In this document: piece after piece, positions 17,798-26,328 of the stretch | Numbering within the stretch: position 1 is the first letter of the stretch | Layout of the letters: each line of letters opens with the position of its first letter | NCBI GenBank assembly: GCA_023227835.1 | Contig: JALOCI010000011.1 | Span: 1 to 64,000, forward strand | DNA from: Bacteroidales bacterium | Lineage (GTDB): Bacteria; Bacteroidota; Bacteroidia; Bacteroidales; UBA932 | DNA length: 64,000 nt | Reading direction: 5' to 3' | Program-made: the position numbers and the translations under genes | Notes under the pieces: generated by a model | The model's input: only the letters and a program-made list of their open reading frames with translations | What the model was told of the DNA's origin: nothing | Databases searched by the model: none

Positions 17798-18887
17798 ATG
17801 GTTAATCTGGAACAGTTCAAAGAGCTCCAGCAACGCACTTCCGCGTTGAGGAGGTCACTTTGACATCGATGCTAAAAGAGAAGATTTAAAAGAGAAAGAG
17901 GCCAGGACTCTGGCGCCGGATTTCTGGAATGATCCGAAGATGGCCGAGAACTTTCTGAAAAATGTATCATCAATAAAATACTGGACCGATAGTTTCTCAA
18001 AGATTGAAAAATCGCTGGAGGATCTTGAGGTGTTGATGGATTTTGTCAAGGAGGATCCCTCGCTTGAGGGTGAAACGGATCAGCACTACATTCAGTTGGA
18101 AAAGATGATAGAGGATCTTGAACTCAGAAAAATGCTAGGAGGAGAGGGAGATAATCTGGGGGCTATTCTAAAAATTAATTCCGGTGCAGGCGGTACTGAA
18201 AGTAATGACTGGTCTTCAATGCTTATGAGAATGTATGCGAGGTGGGGAGAGCGTAACGGATATAAGGTCCACATTTATGACCTGATAGAGGGTGATGAGG
18301 CCGGTATTAAATCTGTTACAATTGAGTTTGAGGGAGACTATGCATACGGTTATCTCAAAGCAGAGAACGGGGTTCACAGACTTGTCAGGATTTCACCCTT
18401 TAACTCTCAGGGAAAGAGACAGACCACATTCTCATCGGTATTTGTCTATCCGGCAGTTGATGATACTATTGAAATTGAGATAAATCCGGGAGACCTTGAA
18501 TGGGACACATTCCGTTCCGGTGGTGCAGGCGGCCAGAATGTCAATAAGGTTGAGACAGGTGTGCGTGTAAGACACCTTCCTACCGGTATTTCGGTGGAGA
18601 ATACTGAGACACGCTCTCAGTTGGACAACAGGCAGAATGCACTGAGAATCCTGAAGTCACACCTTTATGAGCTTGAACTGAGAAAGAGAAGAGAAAAGGA
18701 GGCAGAGCTGGAAGGTTCAAAAATGAAGATAGAGTGGGGTTCGCAAATTAGAAGCTATGTCCTTCACCCCTACAAAATGGTTAAAGATTTGAGGACCGGT
18801 TTTGAAACATCAGATACACAGGCTGTACTTGATGGAGATATAAATGATTTTATGAAAAGTTTCCTTATGGAGAACTCTTCACACTAA
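17798..18887 (+). CDS. prfB: Peptide chain release factor 2, with programmed +1 frameshift
   Basis: RF2 releases peptides at UGA and UAA. The gene starts at ATG 17798 and reads 21 codons to CTT, then meets an in-frame TGA (17861-17863). The slippery CTT-TGA-C with AGGAGG (17849-17854) three bases upstream of CTT is the classical prfB autoregulatory site. Shifting +1 to GAC (17862) opens the frame to 18887 and gives about 362 residues, the normal RF2 length. In the joined protein GGQ is at about 244-246 and the UGA-recognition SPF tripeptide is in RISPFNSQGK. Low RF2 favours frameshifting and so RF2 synthesis. The gene is intact, not a pseudogene. Confidence 0.97.
17849..17864 (+). promoter_or_regulatory. 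prfB programmed frameshift site (AGGAGG...CTTTGAC)
   Basis: AGGAGG, then TCA, then CTT-TGA-C, has exactly the spacing of the RF2 recoding element in other bacteria. The Shine-Dalgarno-like hexamer within the gene would push the ribosome forward at the slow UGA codon. Confidence 0.93.
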
Positions 18888-18928
18888 GAGATTGTTATAT
18901 AAAACAGAAATATAAATAGTAGCTGATT

Positions 18929-20545
18929 ATGGATTTTAAGTTTCAGGAAATGTTCCCGCTAGGGAAAGATAAGACAGAGTACCATCTGTTGACAAAAGAT
19001 TATGTATCTGTCGCAAACTTTGACGGGGAGGAGGTACTTAAGGTAGATCCTCAGGGAATAAGGTTATTGGCCAGACAAGCTTTGCACGACGTCTCATTCA
19101 TGCTCCGCCCTGAGCATAACGAACAAGTAGCATCAATACTCAGTGACCCGGAAGCGAGTGTCAATGACAGGGCGGTGGCTCTTACAATGTTGCTCAATGC
19201 CGATGTTGCATCAAAAGGTGTTCTTCCTTTCTGCCAGGATACAGGAACCGCAACGGTTGTTGCAAAGAAAGGCCAGAAAGTATGGACAGGCGGTGGTGAC
19301 GAGGAGGCAATCTCACACGGTATATTTGATACCTATACACAGGACAATCTCAGATATTCCCAGAATGCACCTCTCGATATGTATAACGAGAAAAACACCG
19401 GCTGTAACCTTCCTGCACAGATAGACATTTACGCCACTGACAGCAATGAGTACAAGTTTTTATTTGTGGCGAAAGGCGGCGGATCTGCAAACAAGAGTTA
19501 CCTTTTCCAGGAGACTAAAGCATTACTCAATCCGGCTACACTTGAGAAGTTCCTGATAGAGAAGATGAAGACTCTCGGTACAGCAGCCTGCCCTCCTTAC
19601 CACATTGCTTTTGTGATTGGAGGTACATCTGCCGAGACATGTATGAAGACAGTCAAACTCGCTTCTGCCAAGTATCTTGACGAGCTGCCAAAAACAGGAA
19701 GTGAAGGAGGTCATGCTTTCAGAGATCTCGAACTTGAGGCAAAACTCCTGAAAGCGGCTCAGAATCTTGGAATAGGTGCTCAGTTCGGCGGTAAATACTT
19801 TGCCCATGATATCAGAGTAATCCGCCTCCCGAGACACGGAGCATCATGCCCTGTTGGAATGGGTGTCTCATGCAGTGCAGACAGAAATATCAAAGGAAAG
19901 ATAAATAAAGACGGAATCTGGCTTGAGACAATGGATGCAAATCCTATCAGACTTGTTCCGGAGAAATACAGAGTCGGAAACGCTGCCCATGCAGGCGGTA
20001 TAAAGATTGATCTTAACCGTCCTATGAAAGAGATTCTTGCAGATCTCTCTCAATATCCTGTATCCACATTCCTGCTTCTTAACGGAACAATCGTTGTCGG
20101 CCGTGACATAGCACATGCAAAATTAAAAGAGCGCATAGATGCAGGTCAGGGACTTCCTCAATACATAAAGGATCATCCGATTTACTATGCAGGTCCTGCC
20201 AAGACTCCAAAAGGTTTGCCAAGCGGTTCTTTTGGCCCTACAACAGCAGGAAGAATGGACTCTTATGTCGATCTTTTCCAGGAGAACGGAGGAAGCATGA
20301 TTATGATAGCTAAGGGAAACAGAAGCCAGCAAGTTACCGATGCGTGCAAGAAGCACGGAGGTTTCTATCTTGGCAGTATCGGTGGCCCTGCAGCAATCCT
20401 TGCACAGGACAGCATAAAAAAAGTTGAGGTTCTCGAATATCCTGAACTGGGAATGGAGGCTATCTGGAAAATTGAGGTTGAAAACTTCCCTGCATTCATT
20501 CTTGTTGATGACAAGGGGAATGACTTTTTCGCAAAATTTAAGTAG
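18929..20545 (+). CDS. Class I (iron-sulfur) fumarate hydratase
   Basis: This 538-residue enzyme interconverts fumarate and malate. It is the fused alpha-plus-beta class I form, with an oxygen-sensitive [4Fe-4S] cluster. Candidate cluster cysteines are C102 in FCQDTGTA, one in SAETCMKT and one in GASCPVGMG. The C-terminal beta domain contains PTTAGRMDSYVDLF and KGNRSQQV, characteristic of the family. In a Bacteroidota anaerobe it would work in the reductive branch to succinate, upstream of the methylmalonyl-CoA mutase encoded at 58470-62476. It stands 41 bp after prfB. Confidence 0.95.
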   Translation: MDFKFQEMFPLGKDKTEYHLLTKDYVSVANFDGEEVLKVDPQGIRLLARQALHDVSFMLRPEHNEQVASILSDPEASVNDRAVALTMLLNADVASKGVLPFCQDTGTATVVAKKGQKVWTGGGDEEAISHGIFDTYTQDNLRYSQNAPLDMYNEKNTGCNLPAQIDIYATDSNEYKFLFVAKGGGSANKSYLFQETKALLNPATLEKFLIEKMKTLGTAACPPYHIAFVIGGTSAETCMKTVKLASAKYLDELPKTGSEGGHAFRDLELEAKLLKAAQNLGIGAQFGGKYFAHDIRVIRLPRHGASCPVGMGVSCSADRNIKGKINKDGIWLETMDANPIRLVPEKYRVGNAAHAGGIKIDLNRPMKEILADLSQYPVSTFLLLNGTIVVGRDIAHAKLKERIDAGQGLPQYIKDHPIYYAGPAKTPKGLPSGSFGPTTAGRMDSYVDLFQENGGSMIMIAKGNRSQQVTDACKKHGGFYLGSIGGPAAILAQDSIKKVEVLEYPELGMEAIWKIEVENFPAFILVDDKGNDFFAKFK

Positions 20546-20559
20546 AAACCGGTTATCAG

Positions 20560-21732
20560 GTGAAAATTTTATTTCCGATAATAGCATTGGGGGTGGTCAC
20601 ATTTGTGACCACCTACCTATTTTTAAGAGGCTGGCAATCTTTGTCTAAAATCCCATGGCTGAGAATCGCCTTCGCCACTCTGTATCTCCTCTCTTTTTCA
20701 GCCTTTATGCTGAAAATGTTTGCTGGTGACAATATGGACCCGGTAGTTGGATTGTGGTTTTCAAGAATCGGATTCACCTGGTTTGTTGCAGTAATATACC
20801 TTGCGCTGTTCGCTCTTTCACTCGATATAATAAGGTTTGTAAACCACTTTGCCGGATTTTATCCTGCTTTTATCAGGGAAAACTATCAGACAGTCAAGTT
20901 GATTCTGGCTCTGGGCGGAGCATTGACTGTTTCAGGTTTGCTGATATACGGCAACTGGAAATTCAACCATCCGGAAGTAAGAGAGTTAACAGTGAAAATT
21001 GATAAACCTTTGCCCGAGGGAGGCCTTGACATAGTCATGGCCAGCGACATTCATCTTAGTACCTATATCAACAGGGACAAGTTTAGAAAGTATGTAGATC
21101 TTATTAATGGTCAGAATCCGGACCTCGTAATGCTTGCCGGAGATATATCGGACCGGAATCTCAAACCGCTTGTTGACGGGAATCTTGCAGAACTCTTCCG
21201 TGAGATAAAATCTAAATACGGCATTTATGCCGTTACAGGAAACCATGAGTTTTACGGAGGAGAGAGAGAGGCTATATACAATTATTACCGCTCGGCAGGT
21301 ATAAATCTGTTGATTGACTCTGTTGCCAGAGTTTCAGTCCCTGGTTGGGATATTATGATTCTCGGCAGGGACGACAGGACAAATCACAGAAGAGAGTCTC
21401 TCTCTGATTTGGTTGGAAACATTGACAAAACACTCCCTCTCATACTTATGGATCACCAGCCTGCAAAACTTGCAGAGGCTGAGGCTGCAGGTATTGACCT
21501 TCAGCTTTCCGGTCACACACACCAAGGTCAGTTCTGGCCCGGGAGTTTCTTCGTAAAGAGGATGTATGAGCTTTCCTACGGATACAAACAGAGAGGAAAG
21601 ACCCATTATGTGGTCTCATCGGGTCTCGGATTGTGGGGACCCGAGTTTCGCATCGGAACTGTCTCGGAACTGGTGCTTATTCACCTTTGTTCTTCATCTT
21701 CGCAAACGAGAGAATCAGTCCCAGTACAATAG
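20560..21732 (+). CDS. Membrane-anchored metallophosphoesterase (YkuE-like)
   Basis: This 390-residue protein has about four N-terminal transmembrane helices (residues 1-135). The rest is a calcineurin-like phosphoesterase domain with the metal-binding motifs DIHLS, LAGDISD, GNHEFYGG, DHQP and SGHTHQGQFWP. It is predicted to hydrolyse a phosphoester at the membrane surface; the substrate is unknown. The start is GTG at 20560, 14 bp after the fumarase gene, and no ATG fits the first helix. Its last 56 bases overlap the convergent gene ending at 21677. Confidence 0.9.
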   Translation: MKILFPIIALGVVTFVTTYLFLRGWQSLSKIPWLRIAFATLYLLSFSAFMLKMFAGDNMDPVVGLWFSRIGFTWFVAVIYLALFALSLDIIRFVNHFAGFYPAFIRENYQTVKLILALGGALTVSGLLIYGNWKFNHPEVRELTVKIDKPLPEGGLDIVMASDIHLSTYINRDKFRKYVDLINGQNPDLVMLAGDISDRNLKPLVDGNLAELFREIKSKYGIYAVTGNHEFYGGEREAIYNYYRSAGINLLIDSVARVSVPGWDIMILGRDDRTNHRRESLSDLVGNIDKTLPLILMDHQPAKLAEAEAAGIDLQLSGHTHQGQFWPGSFFVKRMYELSYGYKQRGKTHYVVSSGLGLWGPEFRIGTVSELVLIHLCSSSSQTRESVPVQ

Positions 21733-22327
21733 AAAGTGACGCAGCAAACAAAACCTTGTATCCTCCGGGAAGCATGAAGGTGATTGTATGCGCAGGTATC
21801 CAGAAGAGGGGAATGGTTTTTACCACAATGTCCTTTATGAATTTTCCCCAATCTGTTGTACCGATTATTTGTGAGACGGAGGTTGCCTTTCCGGCGTAAC
21901 GGCTGTCGATATACAGGTCGGTTATTCTGTGACTGGCCATGAACACAGGTGCAAATGTCAGGTTCATTATTGCAGATATCAGGAATGCCCTCAGCAATTT
22001 TGATCCGCCAAGATATAACAAGCCATCTGCCGCTGCTCCGTCAACTCCGTGGGAGAAAACGCTAAACATGGCAACAATCATGACTCCCACGATCCCCCAT
22101 ACAACCATTTTCGGAATCATTCCCTTTATTCTGGTCCATTTACCGTAAACGATCCTTGCGGCAAGGAATTCACCCATCATGGAGAGTATGGCAAACTTTA
22201 CAAACCCCATAATGTATGGATGTTTTGCTGTTGCCTCAAGAAAGAGAGAGTTGGTTGCCGGATATATCAGTACACCTGCAACAAATGCAAGGATTGACAA
22301 CCATATAAGAGTTCCGTATTTTGACAT
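21677..22327 (-). CDS. Multi-pass membrane protein, possibly Mpv17-like
   Basis: This 216-residue protein has about five hydrophobic segments and a strongly basic end (FAKMKNKGE). The C-terminal stretch FWIPAHTITFMLP, followed by YKVLFAA, resembles the W-x-N-F-x-P-x-x-x-R core of Mpv17/PMP22 proteins. That is only a family-level impression. It is the last of four tightly packed minus-strand genes (lemA, two TPM genes, this one), 9 bp after the YgcG-like gene. Its 3' end runs 56 bp into the convergent metallophosphoesterase gene. Function unknown. Confidence 0.75.
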   Translation of the reverse strand: MSKYGTLIWLSILAFVAGVLIYPATNSLFLEATAKHPYIMGFVKFAILSMMGEFLAARIVYGKWTRIKGMIPKMVVWGIVGVMIVAMFSVFSHGVDGAAADGLLYLGGSKLLRAFLISAIMNLTFAPVFMASHRITDLYIDSRYAGKATSVSQIIGTTDWGKFIKDIVVKTIPLFWIPAHTITFMLPGGYKVLFAASLSIVLGLILSFAKMKNKGE

Positions 22328-22336
22328 ATTTTGAAA

Positions 22337-23182
22337 TTACCAGCTTCCGCCGGCACCGCCTCCACCGAATCCGCCGCCGCCAAAGCCTCCGAATCCGCTT
22401 CCGCCGAATCCTCCACCGCCAAAGCTGCCTCCGCCGAACCCACCTGAACGACCACCTCTTCCGGAGAGCATAGATCCGAGAATCATCATCTCAAGCAGCC
22501 CGGGGCCCCGTTTGTCTCCTCCTCCGAAGTTTGTAGGTCCTTTGCCTTTTCTTGCGATGGAAATTATTATGAATAGTATTACAAATACAATGACAATTAT
22601 TGCACCTGCTGCCGATCCCTGATCACTCTTTGCGGCATACTCGTCTGAGCTGTATTCTCCGGCTGCAATCGGCATAATCACATCAAGAGCACTTACAATG
22701 CCTTTGTAATATTGGTTTTGTTTAAACTCCGGTATCATTTTAAGATAAATGATCCTCTTGCATATTGCATCAGGCAGAGCTCCCTCGAGGCCGTAACCTG
22801 TGGCAATGTCGGTCTCTCCATAGCTGTCACTGGTTTTCGGCTTGATTAATATTACCAGTCCGTTGTCAAACTTCTTCTGGCCAACCTTCCACTGCTCTCC
22901 TATAGAGTATGACATTTGTTGTCTGCTCATTCCGCCAAGATCGTTCATGGTAACTATAACAATCTGATTGGAGGTTTTATTTGCAAAAGCAGTCAACTTC
23001 GATTCAAGTTGCGATACCTCATCTGGTGACAAAATTCCGGCTAAATCATTTACAAGACGTGGTGGTGAGGGCCTTTGCGGCACCTGAGACCATACAGATG
23101 CAGACAGAATCAGCATCATTGCGAACAAGGCCAATGGCTTATTCACCAATAGATATCTCATTGCTTTGCTCATTAATGTCAT
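22337..23182 (-). CDS. TPM-domain (YgcG-like) membrane protein with glycine-rich tail
   Basis: This 281-residue protein has a signal sequence, a TPM/YgcG domain (about 40-165, with LVNDLAGILSPDEVSQLE and IVIVTMNDLGG), a transmembrane helix at about 190-210 and a C-terminal ~65-residue tail of almost pure glycine, phenylalanine and serine (SFGGGGFGG-type repeats). The architecture is that of YgcG proteins encoded with LemA in many bacteria. Their role is unclear; envelope stress and photosystem-II-repair-like functions have been proposed. It overlaps the upstream TPM gene by 44 bp; ATGs at 23173 and 23161 are alternative starts. Confidence 0.88.
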   Translation of the reverse strand: MTLMSKAMRYLLVNKPLALFAMMLILSASVWSQVPQRPSPPRLVNDLAGILSPDEVSQLESKLTAFANKTSNQIVIVTMNDLGGMSRQQMSYSIGEQWKVGQKKFDNGLVILIKPKTSDSYGETDIATGYGLEGALPDAICKRIIYLKMIPEFKQNQYYKGIVSALDVIMPIAAGEYSSDEYAAKSDQGSAAGAIIVIVFVILFIIISIARKGKGPTNFGGGDKRGPGLLEMMILGSMLSGRGGRSGGFGGGSFGGGGFGGSGFGGFGGGGFGGGGAGGSW

Positions 23183-23576
23183 CTGTTTGATATGGAAAAT
23201 ACTCTTTAAGCTTGGTTCCTGTCATGTAAATGGCCTGTTTTATTCCGTCTGTAATCTCGTTTGAGGCGAAATGTTTTATCAGAACCTCCTTGACGTCATC
23301 CCAGAAACCATCAGGAACAACTGCATTTATTCCGCTGTCACCTATGATTGCAAGTTTCCTTGAATGGTATGCAACGTAAATAAGTACGGCATTTCTGTCT
23401 TTTGTCCGGTACATCTTAAGCGTGTTGAAAACAGCAACGGCTCTTGCTACAGGGTCAGATGAGCAGTTAGATTCGATATGAACCCTTATCTCACCGGATG
23501 TCCTGAGTTCGGCAGACTCTATCTCCTTTACTAAAATAGCCTTGTCCGCCTCTGAAAGAAATTTTGAAGCGCTCAC
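23139..23576 (-). CDS. Second TPM-domain protein, short and soluble
   Basis: This 145-residue protein consists of a TPM domain (SEADKAILVKEIESAE and RTSGEIRVHIES, later AIIGDSGINAVV and FWDDV). It has no signal peptide or membrane segment, unlike its downstream neighbour. It starts with GTG at 23576, three bases after lemA ends, and its 3' end overlaps the next TPM gene by 44 bp. A lemA / short TPM / YgcG arrangement is common, so the three proteins probably act together. Confidence 0.85.
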   Translation of the reverse strand: MSASKFLSEADKAILVKEIESAELRTSGEIRVHIESNCSSDPVARAVAVFNTLKMYRTKDRNAVLIYVAYHSRKLAIIGDSGINAVVPDGFWDDVKEVLIKHFASNEITDGIKQAIYMTGTKLKEYFPYQTDDINEQSNEISIGE

Positions 23577-23579
23577 GGC

Positions 23580-24176
23580 TTAAAACTCAACTTTAGGAGC
23601 CTCTTCAGCACCATCTTTAGCTTCAAAATACTGTTTCCTTTCAAAACCGAACATCCCAGCTATGATGTTTTTAGGAAACTTGCGGATAAGAGTGTTGAAA
23701 CTCTTTGCAGCATCGTTGAACTTCTGTCTTTCAACAGTGATTCGATTCTCTGTGCCCTCCAACTGAGCCTGTAGTTCTAGAAAGTTCTGGTTTGCCTTCA
23801 GGTCAGGGTAGCGTTCAACAACCACCATTAATTTGCCCAATGCAGACGAAAGTTCTCCTTGAGCGGCCTGAAATTGTGCCATAGCCTCAGGAGTCATGTT
23901 TGCCGGGTCAATAGTTGTCTGGGTTGCCTTTGCTCTTGCGTTGACAACTCCCTCGAGCGTCTCTTGCTCATGAGCCGCATATCCCTTAACTGTTGCTACA
24001 AGGTTTGGTATGAGGTCGGCACGGCGTTGATATACATTCTCAACCTGAGACCAGGCAGAAGTAACACCCTCTTCCTGAGAGACCATTTTGTTATAGCCAC
24101 CCATACCCCATAAAAATATGATTACCAGAATGCCGACAATCACTAATGTTGCGATAATACCCTTTGATAATTTCAT
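23580..24176 (-). CDS. lemA: LemA family protein
   Basis: This 198-residue protein has one N-terminal transmembrane helix (about 7-27, IIATLVIVGILVIIFLW) followed by a long antiparallel helical domain. The conserved LemA motifs are SAWSQVENVYQRRADLIPNL, RYPDLKANQNFLELQ, ENRITVERQKFNDA and FPKNIIAGMFGF. The exact role of LemA is not known. It leads the lemA-TPM-TPM-membrane protein group. Confidence 0.94.
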   Translation of the reverse strand: MKLSKGIIATLVIVGILVIIFLWGMGGYNKMVSQEEGVTSAWSQVENVYQRRADLIPNLVATVKGYAAHEQETLEGVVNARAKATQTTIDPANMTPEAMAQFQAAQGELSSALGKLMVVVERYPDLKANQNFLELQAQLEGTENRITVERQKFNDAAKSFNTLIRKFPKNIIAGMFGFERKQYFEAKDGAEEAPKVEF

Positions 24177-24215
24177 AGCTTAAAATTGAAATTGATTAAT
24201 AATAAGTTACGTTGA

Positions 24216-25232
24216 TCAGAGTGATTTTCTCACACATCTTACTGATGCTCCGAAATACTCTTTAGCTACATAATTGTATGGAAAATCGGGACTGTCGAAA
24301 TATATGTAGCGATATTCGCCCGAATTTGAATCTTTTTCTGTGGATGACCACCAGAATCCATAGCTGAATATATTTTCGAATCTTGTGAGATTGCTCATCA
24401 TACTGCCTGCAGGAAGGGCATTCCATGTGTACATATTGCTCTGGCCATTGTTAGGGCTGTACTTCCAAATATTCTCGTCATTTATCTGTGCATTTACAGT
24501 CAGTTTCTCTCCTATACCAGTCCATTTGCTGTGGAATGGAGTTATCACGCTGTTATTGAGGGTTTTTCCGAGATCTTCCCAGTCTTGAGCTGTAGGGACA
24601 GACCATCCCGGAGGGCAAACACCCTGAGGTCCGTTTCCAAGACTACTGCCGCTTACACCGCCGGTTGCCTCAGACCATGTATATAACCTGCCCATAAAAG
24701 TTGCAAGTACCTCTTCATTTTCATAAGCTTTGCCTGCACCTGAGTAATTAAGGTTATAATTAAACCAGTCGAGATTCCCGATTGTTGAATAGTAGTATTT
24801 CTTGCCATCCCTCGGATCTGTTATATATTGTCCGCTCTTTTTGAGTCCTTTGAGACTGGCTTCTGATGTAGGATCTATAACAGTTACGGAATGGGTGCTG
24901 GTTTTTGAGTAATATCCATCCAAAGAGGCTGTTACGGTTATAGTGTAATCACCTGTTTCAGCAGGAGTGGTTACTACAACGTTTTGTCCCTCAAGAGAAT
25001 CCACGCTGAAGCCCTCCATGGCCCATTTGTAGGTTATTCCATCAGTCGGGTCTGTAATGCCTGTAGCATTCAATGAGATCTGAGTGGATACTGTAAGATA
25101 TTCCGGACACTCGTATGTCAATGAGCCGTCCATGTATTCTGAATCTGAATCTGAATCATCCTTGTTGCAGGATGTGGCAAAAACAAGCACGACTGCTACA
25201 ATTGGCAGAAAGTAAAAAGAGATTTGTCTCAT
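24216..25232 (-). CDS. Surface lipoprotein with PKD-like and FISUMP domains
   Basis: This 338-residue protein has a lipoprotein signal ending at Cys22 (FATSC) followed by an acidic, serine/aspartate-rich linker that often marks surface export in Bacteroidota. Residues of about 40-120 look like an immunoglobulin/PKD-type domain. The C-terminal ~200 residues match the Fibrobacter succinogenes major paralogous (FISUMP) domain, with GNLDWFNYNLNY, LYTWSEATGG, GVCPPGWSVPTAQDWE and ASVRCVRKSL. Function unknown; the family is usually cell-surface. It has its own promoter element and sits 39 bp upstream of lemA. Confidence 0.87.
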   Translation of the reverse strand: MRQISFYFLPIVAVVLVFATSCNKDDSDSDSEYMDGSLTYECPEYLTVSTQISLNATGITDPTDGITYKWAMEGFSVDSLEGQNVVVTTPAETGDYTITVTASLDGYYSKTSTHSVTVIDPTSEASLKGLKKSGQYITDPRDGKKYYYSTIGNLDWFNYNLNYSGAGKAYENEEVLATFMGRLYTWSEATGGVSGSSLGNGPQGVCPPGWSVPTAQDWEDLGKTLNNSVITPFHSKWTGIGEKLTVNAQINDENIWKYSPNNGQSNMYTWNALPAGSMMSNLTRFENIFSYGFWWSSTEKDSNSGEYRYIYFDSPDFPYNYVAKEYFGASVRCVRKSL

Positions 25233-25258
25233 AAAGTTGAAAGAGTCATTAAATCATA

Positions 25259-25266
25259 CAAAGATA
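25259..25266 (-). promoter_or_regulatory. -7 element for the FISUMP lipoprotein gene
   Basis: TATCTTTG on the minus strand, 26 nt before the start at 25232, matches TAnnTTTG. It lies close to the divergent element at 25280. Confidence 0.5.
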
Positions 25267-25279
25267 ATTTTATTTATTC

Positions 25280-25287
25280 TAAATTTG
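25280..25287 (+). promoter_or_regulatory. -7 element for apbE
   Basis: TAAATTTG matches TAnnTTTG. It predicts a transcript starting near 25293, which argues against the first ATG at 25295 and favours the ATGs at 25307 or 25325. Confidence 0.5.
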
Positions 25288-25324
25288 TGCCAAAATGCTT
25301 CCCTCTATGAATTATTGTAAGATT

Positions 25325-26317
25325 ATGAGCAAAACGTTTGCTCTGCTTTTTCTTTTTCTGTTGATTTCAGGATGTACCAAAAAGGTGGAATACAGGACAA
25401 TAGACGGTTTTACGCAGGGTACGACCTATCATATTGCATATTCTGCAGATATTCCTGATTCTCTTAATGCTGTTGTAGACAAAATATTGACAGATATCGA
25501 CAATTCACTGTCAGTCTACAATGACTCATCTGTAATATCCAATGTTAACAGAGGAGTGGATATACCTCTTGATTCTCTTTTTATTGAGGTTTTCAACAAA
25601 TCGGTAGAAATATATAATATCAGCAAAGGTGCTTTTGATATCTCAGGTGCTCCGATGTTTGATGTGTGGGGATTCGGTTTTAAAAACAGGGAAAAGGTTA
25701 CTCAGGATGATATTGACAGCATAAAGCAATTTGTGGGAATGGATAAGGTGAGAATTGAAAACGGCAAGGTTGTAAAGTCTGATTCAAGGCTTACGCTTAA
25801 TGCCAACGCAATAGCGCAGGGCTACACCTCTGATGTCATAGCCGGAGCGTTTGATAAGCTTGGTATTATGAACTATATGATTGAAGTGGGAGGTGAGATT
25901 TTTTGTAAAGGGCATAATTCTAAGGGGACAGAGTGGAGCGTTGGTATAGATAAACCGATTGAGGGCAATGTAATACCCGGGGAAGACCTTCAGGAGATAC
26001 TATCCCTTTCGGGCAAAGGTCTGGCCACATCCGGCAATTACAGGAAATTTTATGAAGAGGATGGAAAGAAGTATGCCCATACCATAGACCCCAGGACAGG
26101 CTATCCTGTAACTCACTCGTTGCTGAGTGCAACTGTTGTTGCCAATGATGCAATGACGGCTGATGCTCTTGCCACATATTTCATGGTTGTCGGACTTGAT
26201 GAGGCAAAAGCATATCTTGACTCAAATCCGGATGTTGATGCATATCTTGTATATTCTGAGAGTGGAAAATTCCAGGTATACAAGACTGACGGAATAAAAA
26301 CACTTAAACTTAAATAA
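25325..26317 (+). CDS. apbE: FAD:protein FMN transferase (ApbE), lipoprotein
   Basis: This protein of about 330 residues covalently attaches FMN to threonines of periplasm-facing proteins such as RnfG or NqrC. It has a lipoprotein signal with Cys17 (LISGC) when started at 25325. The flavin-binding core has FTQGTTYHIAYS, LSVYNDSSVISNVN and GAFDISGAPMFDVWGFG, and the metal/FAD site segment is HTIDPRTGYPVTHSLLSATV. Starts at 25295 or 25307 add 6-10 residues before the hydrophobic segment. It is followed 11 bp later by a Tat-exported amidohydrolase. Confidence 0.92.
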   Translation: MSKTFALLFLFLLISGCTKKVEYRTIDGFTQGTTYHIAYSADIPDSLNAVVDKILTDIDNSLSVYNDSSVISNVNRGVDIPLDSLFIEVFNKSVEIYNISKGAFDISGAPMFDVWGFGFKNREKVTQDDIDSIKQFVGMDKVRIENGKVVKSDSRLTLNANAIAQGYTSDVIAGAFDKLGIMNYMIEVGGEIFCKGHNSKGTEWSVGIDKPIEGNVIPGEDLQEILSLSGKGLATSGNYRKFYEEDGKKYAHTIDPRTGYPVTHSLLSATVVANDAMTADALATYFMVVGLDEAKAYLDSNPDVDAYLVYSESGKFQVYKTDGIKTLKLK

Positions 26318-26328
26318 AAGAATCTGAA

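Noticed and set aside
17798..17863. prfB considered as a frameshifted pseudogene
   Set aside because: The TGA sits in the canonical RF2 recoding context and the joined product has the normal length and motifs.
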